A stretch of 64,000 nucleotides of DNA from Pararge aegeria (GCF_905163445.1 NC_053184.1:4340001-4404000); one strand, 5' to 3'; counted from the stretch's first letter, positions 23,377 to 34,202 are shown. Notes: a model not told the origin generated them from the letters alone. Made by a program: numbers and translations.

Positions 23377-23486
23377 ATTATATTTATATGTATGAACACT
23401 ATATATTATATATAATAATTATATGTTTAGTATTAGAATTTATACCATGTATGTAGTTTAGTTTGCAATATTTTTATGTAGGTAGA

Positions 23487-23688
23487 AATTTTTATTGCCG
23501 CACCAACCCGTTCCTTCCAAAAACTACTATCGCCAAAGGTTGTCTGGGAGAGATCGCTTTAGCGATAAGACCGCCTTTGCACACCTAAACTAGTTTTTTT
23601 TTTTTATTATTTTTGTAAATGTGTTTATTTGTATTTTGTTTTTGTGTGTGCAATAAAGAATTTATTATTATTATTATTATTGACTTTT
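23487..23688 (+). mobile_element. CR1-like LINE 3' tail (family D), short copy
   Basis: TTTTTATTGCCGCACCAACC start, intact stem-loop (ATCGCT at 23553, AGCGAT at 23561), then TGTGTGTGCAATAAAGAATT and a TTA-repeat tail. It starts at the same family position as the copy at 13241. Confidence 0.75.
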
Positions 23689-23810
23689 GTGTAAACAACA
23701 AAATCGTTTAAGCCACTTTCAAGCTTTTGAATGACACATGCATGTAGATTTTATTATAGTGATAATTGACGGACTAAGGAAATCAGAAGGCCCATATGAT
23801 GGAAAGCGGA

Positions 23811-24005
23811 AAACCCTAGCCTGTAAACAGAGGAACATTTCGCAGGGCATGCAAGAAACACGATCTACAAAGTACTGCCCTCTGTCTATCAACCTGAAGC
23901 GTAGGTGTTAAGCCCATGTGCCTGTAATTACACCGGCAACTACGCCCTTCAGACCGAAACACAGCATTACAATGCGAAGTTAATTCGCCCGCTACAGTAA
24001 AATAA
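23811..24005 (+). repeat. dispersed repeat family R7, unclassified
   Basis: TAAACAGAGGAACATTTCGC, AGGGCATGCAAGAAACACGA, AACCTGAAGCGTAGGTGTTA and TGTAATTACACCGGCAACTA recur in six other places in the window. Confidence 0.6.
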
Positions 24006-24184
24006 CGTTGCAAGATTATGATATCTCCAAAACTAAAGCGATAGGCGTATTTAATATATAAGTATCGTGATCTAAAAGCTTACGTAAAAACCGGCGAAGT
24101 GGGAGTTGGGTTCGCTCACGAATGGTTTCATACCAATATCTATAAAAATAGAAAAAAATGTCCATTGCATGTCCTTAAATATTT

Positions 24185-24254
24185 ATTTTATAGTTTCTAT
24201 AATGGCCACAGAAATACTGATGTATTTCTGTGGCCATTATAGAAACTATAAAAT
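24185..24254. repeat. perfect inverted repeat, 32-bp arms, 6-nt loop
   Basis: Arms at 24185-24216 and 24223-24254 are exact reverse complements (core AATGGCCACAGAAATA); the loop is CTGATG. It lies at the start of the repeat at 24255-24412. Confidence 0.92.
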
Positions 24255-24412
24255 GTGGAAATGCGTGCGTGGAAATTTCAACTAACTATGACCGTTCATC
24301 AGATTCAGCTTGGCGACAGACGGACGGACAGACCGACTGATAAACAGACGGGTGGAGGTTTAGTAATAGGGTCCAGTTTTACCCTTTGGGTACGTAACCC
24401 TAACAACGCAAA
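24255..24412 (+). repeat. abundant lepidopteran repeat ending TTTGGGTACG-type
   Basis: GACAGACGGACGGACAGACC, TTAGTAATAGGGTCCAGTTT and TACCCTTTGGGTACGTAACC form a block I recognise as very common in Lepidoptera. Its class is not certain to me. The hairpin arm at 24185-24216 probably belongs to the same repeat. Confidence 0.55.
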
Positions 24413-24414
24413 CT

Positions 24415-25440
24415 GGGTCTAAAGTCGGGTTCACAGTATAAAACCTCTGTAATGTATGTTGACTTTAGTTTTATATAACAACACGCTTGATATTGGTGTC
24501 ATGACATATACGTATTAACACCAAAGCTGTATTTTATTTGATAAGCAAATTGCTATACTGAGAGTTATTCAGATTATTGTATATTTTTAGTTGCATTCAC
24601 GCTAGAAATTGGTTTCTAGGTGTCATGAAACATACGTAAGCAAATTGCTATACCGAAATTGATTTGCATCCAGAGACAATCATTTTGCTGGTATTCATAT
24701 CGATTATTGAATTTATATATTTGTGTTCCAGCCTCGGAGTGAAATCGTGGAAAAACACACACACGACCAAAGCACACATCTGCTAAGTTCAGTCGCTTTT
24801 GGAAAACAAGTTTCATGTTCCGTTTACACAACCAATGACACTTGACATTGATTTTACGCTTTACGCGAAAAATTAAACTATTTTCATTGCATGCATTATG
24901 GAAATAAAAGTTTACACTTCACGGTTATTTTGATCCAAATTTGTATGTTACGATGCGAGTGAAACAGATATTCTAGGACCAGGTAAAACTATTTACAACT
25001 TCTACAATATAACATTGATCCCTCATTACGCAAAAACTAAATGATCCTGACTTATCGTTAATGCCGCAGGTTCTTCTTTTCACGCAAATCGTTACTCAGA
25101 AAGTTGTGCAAAATTAAGATTACAATACAAGCTTGTATTGTATAGTGTCAAAGAATTCGAAATATTACAATGCACCCGCTAAAAAGTAGGTTGTTTTATT
25201 GTTAAATATCTGGGTAACACAGATCGGGAAAAAGTATTTTTCATGAGATGAAATTTTGACACTTGATAAGCGAGTTCTAGGCTTAAAAAAAATCACCTCT
25301 ATTATGTAAGTCCGGCCCGTCAACCCGTATTTTAGTAATGGGAAATGGTAGGTTTCGGCTCTAGATACCCTATCCTCTCTTCTAAGAGATGTGGCCTTGT
25401 CCTTTCGGAAATGAATTAGGTTAATGTATTGAATAGAAGG
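24415..25440. other. no recognisable gene
   Basis: AT-rich. It contains a perfect 22-bp palindrome around AAGCTT at 25121-25142. Nothing else is supported. Confidence 0.4.
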
Positions 25441-25468
25441 CGTAACTTTGCGGAATTCCGTGATATAT

Positions 25469-25740
25469 CTATTATGAAAATTAAGCTTAATTTGCTATAC
25501 TGCACTTAATAAGCTTAATTTGCTACACAAACGCAGGAGAATCTGTATGGTGTTATTTATAATTTCTTCAATCTTTATACTCCACACCAAACATATCTTC
25601 GGTAATGTACACTCTACGAACGTTCGATCCAAAACCGCAGCATCCCCAGGAGATGTTGACTTTACAATGAATAATTATTATTTATAATTATCTCCAGCTT
25701 TTCGCGGAGTATAGCAAATTAAGCTAAATTTTCATAATAG
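25469..25740 (-). mobile_element. family B inverted-repeat element, copy with both termini
   Basis: Ends are mirrored: CTATTATGAAAATTAAGCTT at the left and AAGCTAAATTTTCATAATAG at the right. Inside are ATTTCTTCAATCTTTATACT, CATCCCCAGGAGATGTTGAC and TACAATGAATAATTATT, in minus orientation for the family core. A short internal duplication of AAGCTTAATTTGCTA lies in the left arm. The sequence just outside the left end (GTAACTTTGCGGAATTCC) is homologous to the 3' extension of the copy at 22438. Confidence 0.75.
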
Positions 25741-26019
25741 ATTAATGTTTTTAACTTGAAGACTCTTAGTTTCAATAGCACAGAAGTTGAAGGGTTTCTT
25801 ATTATTTCTTTTTTGATTTTATCCCTAAATATTGAACCTGAAGGTTAAACCAAGATTATAAGCTGTTTCGTTTATTTTGGATCACTTACAGGTATCAACT
25901 TTAGGAAGACAACTTTAAAAACTTTACTTATCAAGCAATGATAGCTGGTATTCATACAAAACGTTCATACTTTAACAGCGACAGTTGTCTACTTATCCCA
26001 AATTTTGTAGGGTTATAGA

Positions 26020-26069
26020 TCTTCATTGAATAGAAACTAGCTCTCAGAAATGTTTCTATTCAATGAAGA
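26020..26069. repeat. perfect inverted repeat, 18-bp arms, 14-nt loop
   Basis: TCTTCATTGAATAGAAAC at 26020-26037 and GTTTCTATTCAATGAAGA at 26052-26069. There is no surrounding element that I recognise. Confidence 0.9.
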
Positions 26070-26188
26070 CCAAAAGTAACTGGCAATAAAAAAAAAATTA
26101 CATTAAAACGAGCCTAATGGCAATATTTACATGATTCATTAGATTGCCATGCGCTGCAACTCACTAATTTACTAGGTGTTTCTTGTTC

Positions 26189-26475
26189 TTAGACGTGCAC
26201 TTTTGACAGAGTCGTCGTGGCTGCCGAGATGAACAACATGGCTTTAGACTTCGTTTGATCGATGGCCTCCAGCGCCTCCTTTCTCTTTTGGCGGTTGGTA
26301 GTGTTCTGGAAGCATTCCACTACAGTTATCTGGGTCAACGACTTCACCCTATCCGTCGTTCGAACAGGCGATCGCCCACTTGTCCATTTTCCTTCAAACT
26401 GTCCTTTCACCACCAATAGTTCAATCGACCCCCCATTCCTTGAGGTGTGGCCAAAAAACTTCAGATTTCGTAACT
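26189..26475 (-). pseudogene. LINE ORF2 C-terminus, RTE-like
   Basis: The minus strand stays open for about 95 codons. It reads NLKFFGHTSRNGGSIELLVV, then KGQFEGKWTSGRSPVRTTDR and VKSLTQITVVECFQNTTNR, ending in a stop near 26189. The GH...R, G(K)xxGRSPxRxTD and W/NR pattern is the C-terminal tail of RTE-like LINE ORF2, downstream of the reverse transcriptase domain. The start codon usually drawn here is only an internal codon. 5' truncated. The frame is open to the stop, so the insertion is not very old or is short enough to have escaped hits. Confidence 0.75.
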
Positions 26476-26679
26476 GCAGGTCCGAGTATTTCTATAAGTA
26501 TCTAAAAGATACTTTTTATGCAAAACTAAAAAGCATACGTTAATGCTGCTCATTTAAGCAAAGTTCCAGACGACTCCAGTTCTATAAATACTTAGGACTA
26601 GATTAAAATTAGGATTTTAAATCAAATAAATCATTTAATTGCACCAAATGCCTTTCTTGTTTCAGTGTCTGGAGCACTG

Positions 26680-26910
26680 AAAACACTACACACAGTTCAC
26701 TTCTGGACCGAAGGCCTCTCCCAAAGGGAGGGTATGCCCGTAATCACCATGCTGTGCAGACCGGTTGGAGATCGCAGAAGGTCGTAGTAGTAGTAGTACA
26801 GAATACGCTACTGCCCGTTTCCCGTTATATTATCTTAGCCGTCACGTACGACACCCGCTGGAAGAGCAGAGGTGATGACAGCTGTATTCTTTTACGCCGT
26901 CAACCCGCAA
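26680..26910 (-). repeat. dispersed repeat family E, unclassified
   Basis: GGTATGCCCGTAATCACCAT, GCAGAAGGTCGTAGTAGTAG and GAGGTGATGACAGCTGTATT are the reverse of blocks at 48425-48690 and 51225-51440 (TGGTGATTATGG, TACCACAAACTGCGACCACC, AGTTGTCACCACCCGTGG). Class unknown. Confidence 0.5.
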
Positions 26911-27589
26911 ATGGTAAAAAAATAAATTTTCTATCCCTGATGGAACGTGGAAGGGCTCTGACCCAGATATCTGTGGGTATATGATTTTAATTATAATCAT
27001 TATAACATCATATCAAAATTCCTGGTAACAAAGGTTTCACCTTATGAATTCATCTTGCCGGCTCCACTGCAAAGCTTAGAGACACCGCGTACGCGATGTT
27101 TATACAGCGGTGCTGGCAAAACGTGTCCCGAGAATTTAATTTCGTTAGGTATAGTAGTCGAAGAGCCGGTGGCGCTAATTTTAAAATGATTCCATCATCT
27201 AAATAGATTATGTCATGCGTTTAAAGGATGGTTTATGCAAGACCAGACGGGGACGAGCCGTACCCCGTACTAGTTACGAACGAGACACGGATTCAAAACG
27301 TCATGAACATTCAATGAAGTAGTTTATGCTACACCACGTGGCGAAGTTTGGAGCTTCGAATGAGGTTCGGTCGTACCCAGAGCCTGCAATAATATTTCGT
27401 ATAAGGCAATTCTTGAAACTACTACATAACAATACCTTAAACAATGAGGTGACTGGATAAATAAGACCCAAAAAAAAATTATAGAAATAGCAATATATTA
27501 TTAGCAATAAATTAGGTATAAATTAGCAATACTGGATATACTGTAGTTTAAGTCTTATTCGCACTTCTTTTCATATAATTATATAAAAA

Positions 27590-27789
27590 GAGAAAGTTTT
27601 TTTTTTTCGTTTGTTTATTCCAATAAGATCCGGCACTACCGCACTGATTTGAACCATTTTTTTTTAACAATAGTAAGCTAAATATATTACTGGGTTAAAG
27701 TGATCCGCAGGAAAACTAACGGTTTCCGCGGGTTTTCGTAAAAAAAACCGTAATTAACACGGAAGGAGTGGCGGGCAACTGCTAGTAAA
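27590..27789. mobile_element. CTAGT-type short repeat, second family
   Basis: Begins TTTCGTTTGTTTATTCCAAT and ends TGGCGGGCAACTGCTAGTA, the same end type as family S. The interior (CGCACTGATTTGAACC, GGTTTCCGCGGGTTTTCGTA) differs. Classification as Helitron-like or RTE-derived is open. Confidence 0.5.
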
Positions 27790-29360
27790 TGTGTGAATAT
27801 AAAACAACAACGTTTTCGTCATCGACGATGAAATTATAAGCACAATTTAACCGTCAGCTCTTTGACTACAGTGTTCACCTGATGCAGCTCCACTATGTTC
27901 GCTTAAAATTAAATGTATTAAAATTTTCATTCGTAACATTTAATTTTAGTAATTACGAAGTCATATCTTGCTGTGAAGCACTTGTGAGTGGTGCATACAA
28001 TCGTTATTAGTCCAGGGAAGCATGAATACAGACAGCGGACTCGCGAAACTGCATATAATTTATTACATAACAAGGCAACTGCATTGTTGTTCTAGTAGTT
28101 AGTAACTAACTAACTACTGATCACGAGATCCTAGATCTGAATTGCGGGTCTGGGATTCGGACTGGATTCTGACAGGATTCTAGTTATGATATCCTTACTT
28201 AAAGGAAATCAAAACTAGAATCCCGTGGCTCTGAAACAACGTTATGTCGTTTATAGTAACAGCCCATCAATAAAAAAAAGTGTTCAATCGCACGTAAAGG
28301 TTACACACCTTTAGGTGCGATTGAAGTAAAACTTTATTTTTATTTATTGATGAAAGAGTAAAATGTTTCTAGGATGTCGCCATTTCATTTAATATTCACT
28401 ATTTCATTTTATATTCTATTTAAAATTCATTAATATCACTTTCATATTTTATAAATATTTTCATTTGTTAAATAGAACAATTGAGAGTAGAAAATTGAAG
28501 GTTAGATCAGCACATGTCAAGATAACCTTGTCATTGAATATTATAGAATGTCGCAATTGTCAGAAAATAATAGATAAACAAGTATTTTCAAAAAACTTTG
28601 CAATTATAAATATTTTTTTTTAAAGTGTTGAATTTTTATTCACTTTGCTATTCACAATTGATCCGTTTAAAAATATCGGAAATAAATAATCCTAATTGAT
28701 TATGTTATTTTCCACTAGCTGGGGTTAAGAAGCGTGGAGTATATGACATACTTACCACCAATCCAATTTTTTTTTTTAAATAGCGGGAACTACACAGACG
28801 TTTGACGTAAGCGTTACATCTGTCAGAAAAATTCTGAGTTACTCCCTAGTCGCGCCTAAAGAAATTTTACATAAAAAAAAACCTGAATAGGATTGAATAT
28901 TTTATTTTGCGATAGAAGAGGCAAGTTGGCTGCTAAACAATTTCAGCTAGATATTGCCAAAAAAAGTGTTAAGAGCACTTTAATGAACATAAAAACTTTA
29001 TATAGATCACATAAATTCGTTGATGTAAATTTAACAGGACGTTTATGATAACATTTGCCCCAAACCTCAATTTACGCGTATGGTGATCTTGCCGAAAAGT
29101 TAGTTGAATGGAGTTTGACCGCGAAATTTATGACTTTTTGGTATTGAATATGTAATGAAGGGTGGAATATAAAAATCTGGGCAAGATTTATATTATAACC
29201 AACCCATGTTATGATAGTAATTCCTATAGACACGTCGATCTCGGTTTAAAAAACTTATTAAAGAAGTAGCCTTTTTTTGTCATGAGTATCTTGGAGAATC
29301 TAAGCTTCCTTATTTCTATCTCTCTATGAGAAAGTATGTACTTATTGAATATTAATTATG
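27790..29360. other. no gene recognised; hairpin at 28265-28352
   Basis: AT-rich sequence. The only clear structure is the hairpin listed separately. Confidence 0.4.
28265..28352. repeat. imperfect 88-nt hairpin
   Basis: An inner stem pairs TTCAATCGCACGTAAAGGT with ACCTTTAGGTGCGATTGAA (one mismatch). An outer stem pairs CATCAATAAA... with ...TTTATTGATG, with bulges. The size is like a miRNA precursor, but a decayed inverted-repeat element is equally possible. Confidence 0.7.
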
Positions 29361-29364
29361 GATC

Positions 29365-29500
29365 AGATAAAGAGCAGCATCTTCCTCTGTGCTACCACTA
29401 CCAACTACTGTGATAACTAAACCGTCTGACCTCTTGATTTTGGGCAAACCTTCCCGTTGGAAGAGATCTTACCCTATCAGTTCCCTATTGATGATATATC
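29365..29500 (+). repeat. dispersed repeat family E, fragment
   Basis: GAGCAGCATCTTCCTCTGTG, CTACCACTACCAACTACTGT and TCAGTTCCCTATTGATGA match blocks at 48541-48680 and 51297-51430. Confidence 0.5.
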
Positions 29501-29554
29501 TTATATTTATGAATATAATAAGTAAGTACATTAAGGTATATTGAACTTTCATAA

Positions 29555-29822
29555 ATAAAGAAATAAATATACAACGACAATACACACATCGCCATCTAGC
29601 CAAAGTGAGCGTAGCTTGTGTTATGGGTACTAAGGTGACCGATGAATATTTTAATTAATAATATACATAAATACTTATAATATACAGATAATCACCCAGA
29701 CAATGAAAATCATTAATGTTCATCACACAAATATTTTCTAGTTGTGGGAATCGAACCCAGAGCGTCTCTGATCGCTGATCGGATCTGGATCGCTGCCCAC
29801 CTTGTCAATCGGCCGCCAATAA
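29555..29822 (-). mobile_element. tRNA-derived SINE, family A
   Basis: Minus-strand copy with ATCGCCATCTAGCCAAAGTG, GTACTAAGGTGACCGATGAA, GTGGGAATCGAACCCAGAGC (inverted box B) and GTCAATCGGCCGCC at the head. The head has a small duplication (GATCGCTGATCGGATCTGGATCGC). Confidence 0.8.
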
Positions 29823-29942
29823 TAATATCTGTATACCTTTTATTTTGCACTTTGAAATATACCATGTTGTAATTACTCCTTACTGACATTGGACGGCAGC
29901 TGCAAGAAATTTTTATTGTAGATATTGAAATTAATATCGATC

Positions 29943-29995
29943 GAAGTTAAACATGAAATAGTATTCACTCTCAAATAGAATTCATGTTTAACTTC
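29943..29995. repeat. inverted repeat, 15-bp arms, 23-nt loop
   Basis: GAAGTTAAACATGAA at 29943-29957 is reverse-complemented at 29981-29995. No known element is recognised around it. Confidence 0.85.
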
Positions 29996-30149
29996 CTCGT
30001 GTTTCAGCAAAGAGTTTCAGCTTCCTCAGTCATTCGTCTGCGGGTCATATAATTAAACAATCTGTAAACTGTTGAGTCAGTGAAGGCGTCAAAGTTGTTA
30101 GTACAGTTGTGTTTTGGTTTTCCAACAATATCTTGTAGCAAGATCGGTT

Positions 30150-30345
30150 AATAAGAGCAATTAGGGGCGAATAATAGCTCCCCACTATAAGTCAGGTACG
30201 AGCTGGACAACGACTGCAATTTAAATTGTTAGATTTATACCCCCGAGATCGCCGCCTTGTTACACGGTAGGTATTTGCAAAGTTTTAACAGCTCTGCACT
30301 TTTTTGCGCCCGGACGGTTGGCTGTATTTAAATTTCCTTTCTTGT
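30150..30345. repeat. repeat family N, copy 1
   Basis: CAACGACTGCAATTTAAATT, CCGAGATCGCCGCCTTGTTA and CAAAGTTTTAACAGCTCTGC recur in the same order at 42534-42715. Similarity is high in blocks and low between them. I do not recognise the family; it could be an old element or a duplicated regulatory sequence. Confidence 0.65.
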
Positions 30346-31730
30346 GGTTCTGCAATTTTTCATAATAACGGCACAGCTAAAGTGGGTTACGGTTTGCTAA
30401 CTACAAAAAAAAAATTGTACTTATTTGCTTGGATCGGCCACTGAATACCTTCTTCGCCGCTACGATTTTTACAATTTCGTTCTGACTTATTAATTACCCA
30501 CTGGCGACTTCGTCAGCGTACTGTGACAGGGCGCCTAGTATTTGATTCTCTACCTGCGTTTACTTATTCGATCGCTTGAAAGTAAAGTACGATTTGTACT
30601 GAAACTAAAGAGTGGCATCTAGTGTTTATACTGTTTCCCGAATAAGAAAAGGAAGGTATATCCGTCTCCAATAATAAAGCTTTTATTACGCTTCCTGATT
30701 ACAAAAACATCGGACCTTACTAGTTATATACATTCTAACAGCCATAAAACACAACTGCTTAGCTTTAATATTAATATGAGACATGTCTCATCATCATCGT
30801 GTTATCCCAAAGAACTAAGGGTGTTCACATAATATCGCGTAGCCAGTTAAATGGCAAAGTCGCTCCCGCTATTTGTACGTACCAAAGAAATGTATACTGA
30901 TAATTATAATAATAATAATCGCTATTTAAAGACGTTACATCCATTTTTAAAAAATATATTTAAAACAATTAAAAATTGCATTAGGTAAAAAAATACCTAA
31001 TCAATGTCAGTAGTTACATTGCAAACACTGTTTAAGCCTGAGATATATCACATTTACGTACCAAAGAATGGTAAAATAATAATAATAATAATGATCTTTA
31101 TTTACAGACATTACACCCATTATGTACAAAAACAATATGAAATTAAAATAATTAAAAATTGCATTAGTTAAAAAACTCTCTATTGCAGTATGTTATTTGG
31201 CATACATTATATTTTCAGAGCACTGAGAAAACACATGTATGCCCATCAAATGCTGCATAAGTGATCATAGAATTTATGGAGACTAATCACAATCATAATA
31301 TTATTAATCAATTCAATCGCAATATAAATAGACTTTTAGATGAATACTTCTTAGTTGTAGTTAGATAAAAAGGGGAACTCTTAAATAAAAACGTGCCTAT
31401 GTCTGTTCTCGCTGAAGCACAATACGTCAAGCCGGCGTACTAAGGTACTAAGTGCTCCATTTATCATCAGTTAGGCACCCTCCTGCAGAATCACTTACCT
31501 TTATCTCAGACAACGGAGCCGTGAAAATACGCGCAGGTGCATCTGGAATTACGTGGTTCGAGCTTAATAGCTTGTACTCGTAGGTACTGAACGCGTCGCT
31601 TGATGGAAGACGTTTGCGCTCTGGGGCGAATGTTCTATCTAGAATTTGGTCTTTCGAAGCAAGATAATTGTTCCGATCTACGACAACTTCCGAGTTATTT
31701 AAACAAAGATTATTTAGACATCATCTTTTT
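30346..31730. other. no recognisable gene
   Basis: Contains AATAATAATAATAAT simple sequence near 31078 and 30906. The blocks around those (about 30890-31000 and 31050-31170) resemble each other: a TTATTTACAGACATTACACC-like segment and AATTAAAAATTGCATTAG, so a short repeat family is present twice. Confidence 0.45.
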
Positions 31731-31732
31731 TT

Positions 31733-31935
31733 TCTTGACTGCAATCTCACCTTGGGGTAAAGATAAAGCCTAAGATGGCAGCGGGCTAACCTGTGAGGGA
31801 GTATGATAGTCATACCCCTAATCGGTTTCCATGCAACATCGTACCGGAACACTAAATCGCTTAGCGGCACGTCTTTGTCAGTAGGGTGGTAACTAGCCAC
31901 GGCCAAAGCCTCCCACCAAACAACAATGATAATAA
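31733..31935 (-). mobile_element. tRNA-derived SINE, family G
   Basis: CTTGACTGCAATCTCACCTT, AGATGGCAGCGGGCTAACCT, ATACCCCTAATCGGTTTCCA and CGGCCAAAGCCTCCCACCAA are the inverted body of family G. The tRNA-like head is missing on the right. Confidence 0.75.
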
Positions 31936-32149
31936 ATTATATTGCAGTAATGAATGAACTTGACCTCGAATAAAAGAGTTATAGAGTTTTACTACATGAG
32001 AACTGACAATATAGATACGAGATCGAGAACTGGTAACACAAGACTTTTTGTGCAAGGAACTTTTTTGTTAGTAATTATAATACAAATGAGTAAATGAAAA
32101 TGGCTTTGCTCATAATATTGACTCCATAAAATTAATTTACCTGCTCTTT

Positions 32150-32228
32150 AGCTTTAAATTACCCGGCTTAGTTGGTTCTGGGCTCTTCTTGGGATAGGGC
32201 GCATTTGGAACCCTCGTAGCTTTAGGTT
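32150..32228 (+). mobile_element. Jockey-like LINE 3' UTR (family H), part 1
   Basis: ACCCGGCTTAGTTGGTTCTG, GGGCTCTTCTTGGGATAGGG and AACCCTCGTAGCTTTAGGTT match the family H UTR. It is interrupted by a family B element and resumes at 32487. Confidence 0.7.
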
Positions 32229-32235
32229 TAAGTCA

Positions 32236-32486
32236 ATTTACTACACTCCGCGTAAAGCAGGAGAATCTGTATATAATTGTTAACTCTATTGAATAATTGT
32301 TAACAATTATTCATTGCAAAGTCAATATCTCCTAAGGATGCTCCGGTTTCGGAGCGAAACGTGCGTAGAGAGTACATTGCCGAAGACCTGTTCGGTGTCG
32401 AGTATAAAGATGGAGGAAATTATAAATTACACCATAAAGATTTTCCTGCTTTTCGCAAAGCAAATTAAGCTTAATTTTTATAATGC
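32236..32486 (+). mobile_element. family B inverted-repeat element, nested in a LINE UTR
   Basis: Left arm ACTCCGCGTAAAGCAGGAGA, core GATGCTCCGGTTTCGGAGCG, AACGTGCGTAGAGAGTACAT, right arm TTCCTGCTTTTCGCAAAGCA and the end AATTAAGCTTAATTTTTA. A perfect 22-bp palindrome centred on GTTAAC lies at 32291-32312. Confidence 0.75.
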
Positions 32487-32535
32487 CCTTACAATTATGT
32501 AAACATATATGTATAAACCTACATGAATAATTTAT
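32487..32535 (+). mobile_element. Jockey-like LINE 3' UTR (family H), part 2
   Basis: CTTACAATTATGTAAACATA and TATGTATAAACCTACATGAA continue the H UTR; compare the minus strand of 3565-3800. About 25 bases expected at the junction are missing and no target duplication is seen. Confidence 0.6.
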
Positions 32536-32892
32536 AAAACACTTCGTCACATGATAATTGCAATCAAGACGCAGCTGTTGTAAAATGGATGATTTTAAAA
32601 GCATACACAATTTATAAATTTTTAAGTACGGGTTAAATAACGTGATATTACCCGATCTCCATCTTCGGGGGTTTGTATTACGAGTGCTTTAAGTCAGGGT
32701 AGATCTAATGCGCTCGTAAACTCTACCAACATGCATTAAGGAAGCCTACACGTACATATCTGCGCTGCCAAAATGCATCCAGTGTTCGGAATATCCGCAT
32801 ACCTAATATAATATGAAGCCAAGATACATTTTAAAGAATTTTACCTACACCAAACAACTTTCAAGTGGCTGTAAGGAATACGACGTGATATT

Positions 32893-33275
32893 TTTGTCTG
32901 TAAACAGGCTCAGAATCACTCAGTGGGCGATGGAGAGAGCAATGTTGGGAGTATATCTACGTGATCAAATCAGGAATGAGAAGAACCGTAGAAGAACCAG
33001 AGTTAGATATACAATATAGCTCAGCGAGTTGCAAAGCTTATGTGGAAATGGGCGGGGCACATAGCTCGGAGAACCGATAGACGATGGAGTTGCAAGGTGT
33101 TTACATGGCGACCCCGCACAGGTAAACGCAGCGTTGGTCGGCCCCCAAAGACGGTCGACAGACAGACATCAAATGAGTCGAAACAAGCGGCCCAGGACCG
33201 TGGATTTTAAAACTCCCTACAAAAGACCCATGTCCAGCAATGGACTTCAATCGGTTGAAGTGATGATTATTGCCT
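32893..33275 (+). pseudogene. RTE-type LINE ORF2 C-terminus
   Basis: Encodes RITQWAMERAMLGVYLRDQI, then RNEKNRRRTRVRYTI with a stop; a KLMWKWAGHIARRTDRRW-like stretch follows, then a WRPRTG-like segment and a QQWTS-like end (ATGTCCAGCAATGGACTT). This is the C-terminal region of RTE-type ORF2 as in Lepidoptera. At least one stop (about 33018) and one indel break it. No reverse transcriptase core remains. Confidence 0.8.
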
Positions 33276-33329
33276 TTAATTGCATTAGCTTCTTTAAATG
33301 TAAAATTTTACGTATAGTTACGTATATAG

Positions 33330-33485
33330 AGCTTTTTGTGGCTGAGCTCGTGCGGCGAAGTACTATCGCTTTGTTTATTTCTGCCGCCAAGAAGCATTGC
33401 TGTGTTTCTGTCTGAAGGGCATCGTTGCTGGTAAAATAACAAGCACATAAGGCTTAACGCCTCAGGTTAATGGACTGACATAAAT
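33330..33485 (-). repeat. dispersed repeat family R7, fragment
   Basis: GTTTATTTCTGCCGCCAAGA, AGCATTGCTGTGTTTCTGTC and ACATAAGGCTTAACGCCTCA are inverted blocks of R7. Confidence 0.5.
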
Positions 33486-33804
33486 GGACACTGGAGAAAA
33501 AAAAGTTTTTAATTATTAAAAATATCTCGTGGTAAAAATAAGCGGTGTTACGTCCACTTTTTTTACATTTGCCAAACTCATAATCCAAAGTATTATTAAT
33601 ACATAAATAAATGCTTTTATTCAATAGTATGAAGTTAAAAAACTTTTTACTATTATTGCTATGCTATTTTAAAATATATGATAAGTAAAACAGGTGTTCT
33701 TTATAACTAATTGAATAAGATGTGCTCGACCGTAACAATAGGAAGATCGTCCTCCAAGCGGATGAACGTGCTTGGGGACTGAGGTCCGACCATTCATCTT
33801 TGAA

Positions 33805-34030
33805 GGCCGATTGGCACCGTGGGCAGCGACCCTGTTTTCTGGGTAAGGGCATGGGTTCGATTCCCACAATTGGAAAAATGTTTGTGTGTTGAACAGGAAT
33901 GTCTTTCAGTGTCTGTACATTATTCATTAAAATATTGATGCGTCATCTTAGTACCCATAAAACAAGCTAAGCTTACTTTGGGGCTAGATGGCGATGTGTG
34001 TATTGTCGTAGTATATTTATTTATTTATAT
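33805..34030 (+). mobile_element. tRNA-derived SINE, family A
   Basis: GGCCGATTGGCACCGTGGGC head, box B GGGTTCGATTCCC, then TTCAGTGTCTG, CGTCATCTTAGTACCCATAA, CTAGATGGCGATGTGTGTAT and the ATTT tail. One of the best preserved copies; part of the middle is deleted. Confidence 0.85.
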
Positions 34031-34157
34031 CTTTGGAAGTTGTATATATCGTCAATTTTTGTGAACACTTCGTAAGCGCGATGCAGGATCTTAGTGGCGC
34101 CATCTAGTTTGCTAATGTAGAGACCGCTACTTTTGCTAAACAAGCCCAAAGTTTCAG

Positions 34158-34202
34158 TAATTTATTTTTTTGTTCCACTGCAAGTTAGCCCTTGACTGTG
34201 GC
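34158..34202 (-). mobile_element. SINE family G, part 1 (tail side)
   Basis: TTTTTTTGTTCCACTGCAAG and TTAGCCCTTGACTG are the inverted A-rich tail end of family G. The element is interrupted by a family F SINE and continues at 34438. Confidence 0.6.

Noticed and set aside
26262..26543. 93-codon plus-strand open frame
   Set aside because: It is the antisense of the RTE-like LINE C-terminus on the minus strand.
32332..32610. 92-codon minus-strand open frame and similar peptides at 45777 and 35548
   Set aside because: The shared peptide arises because family B repeats are present at each place; it is not a conserved gene.
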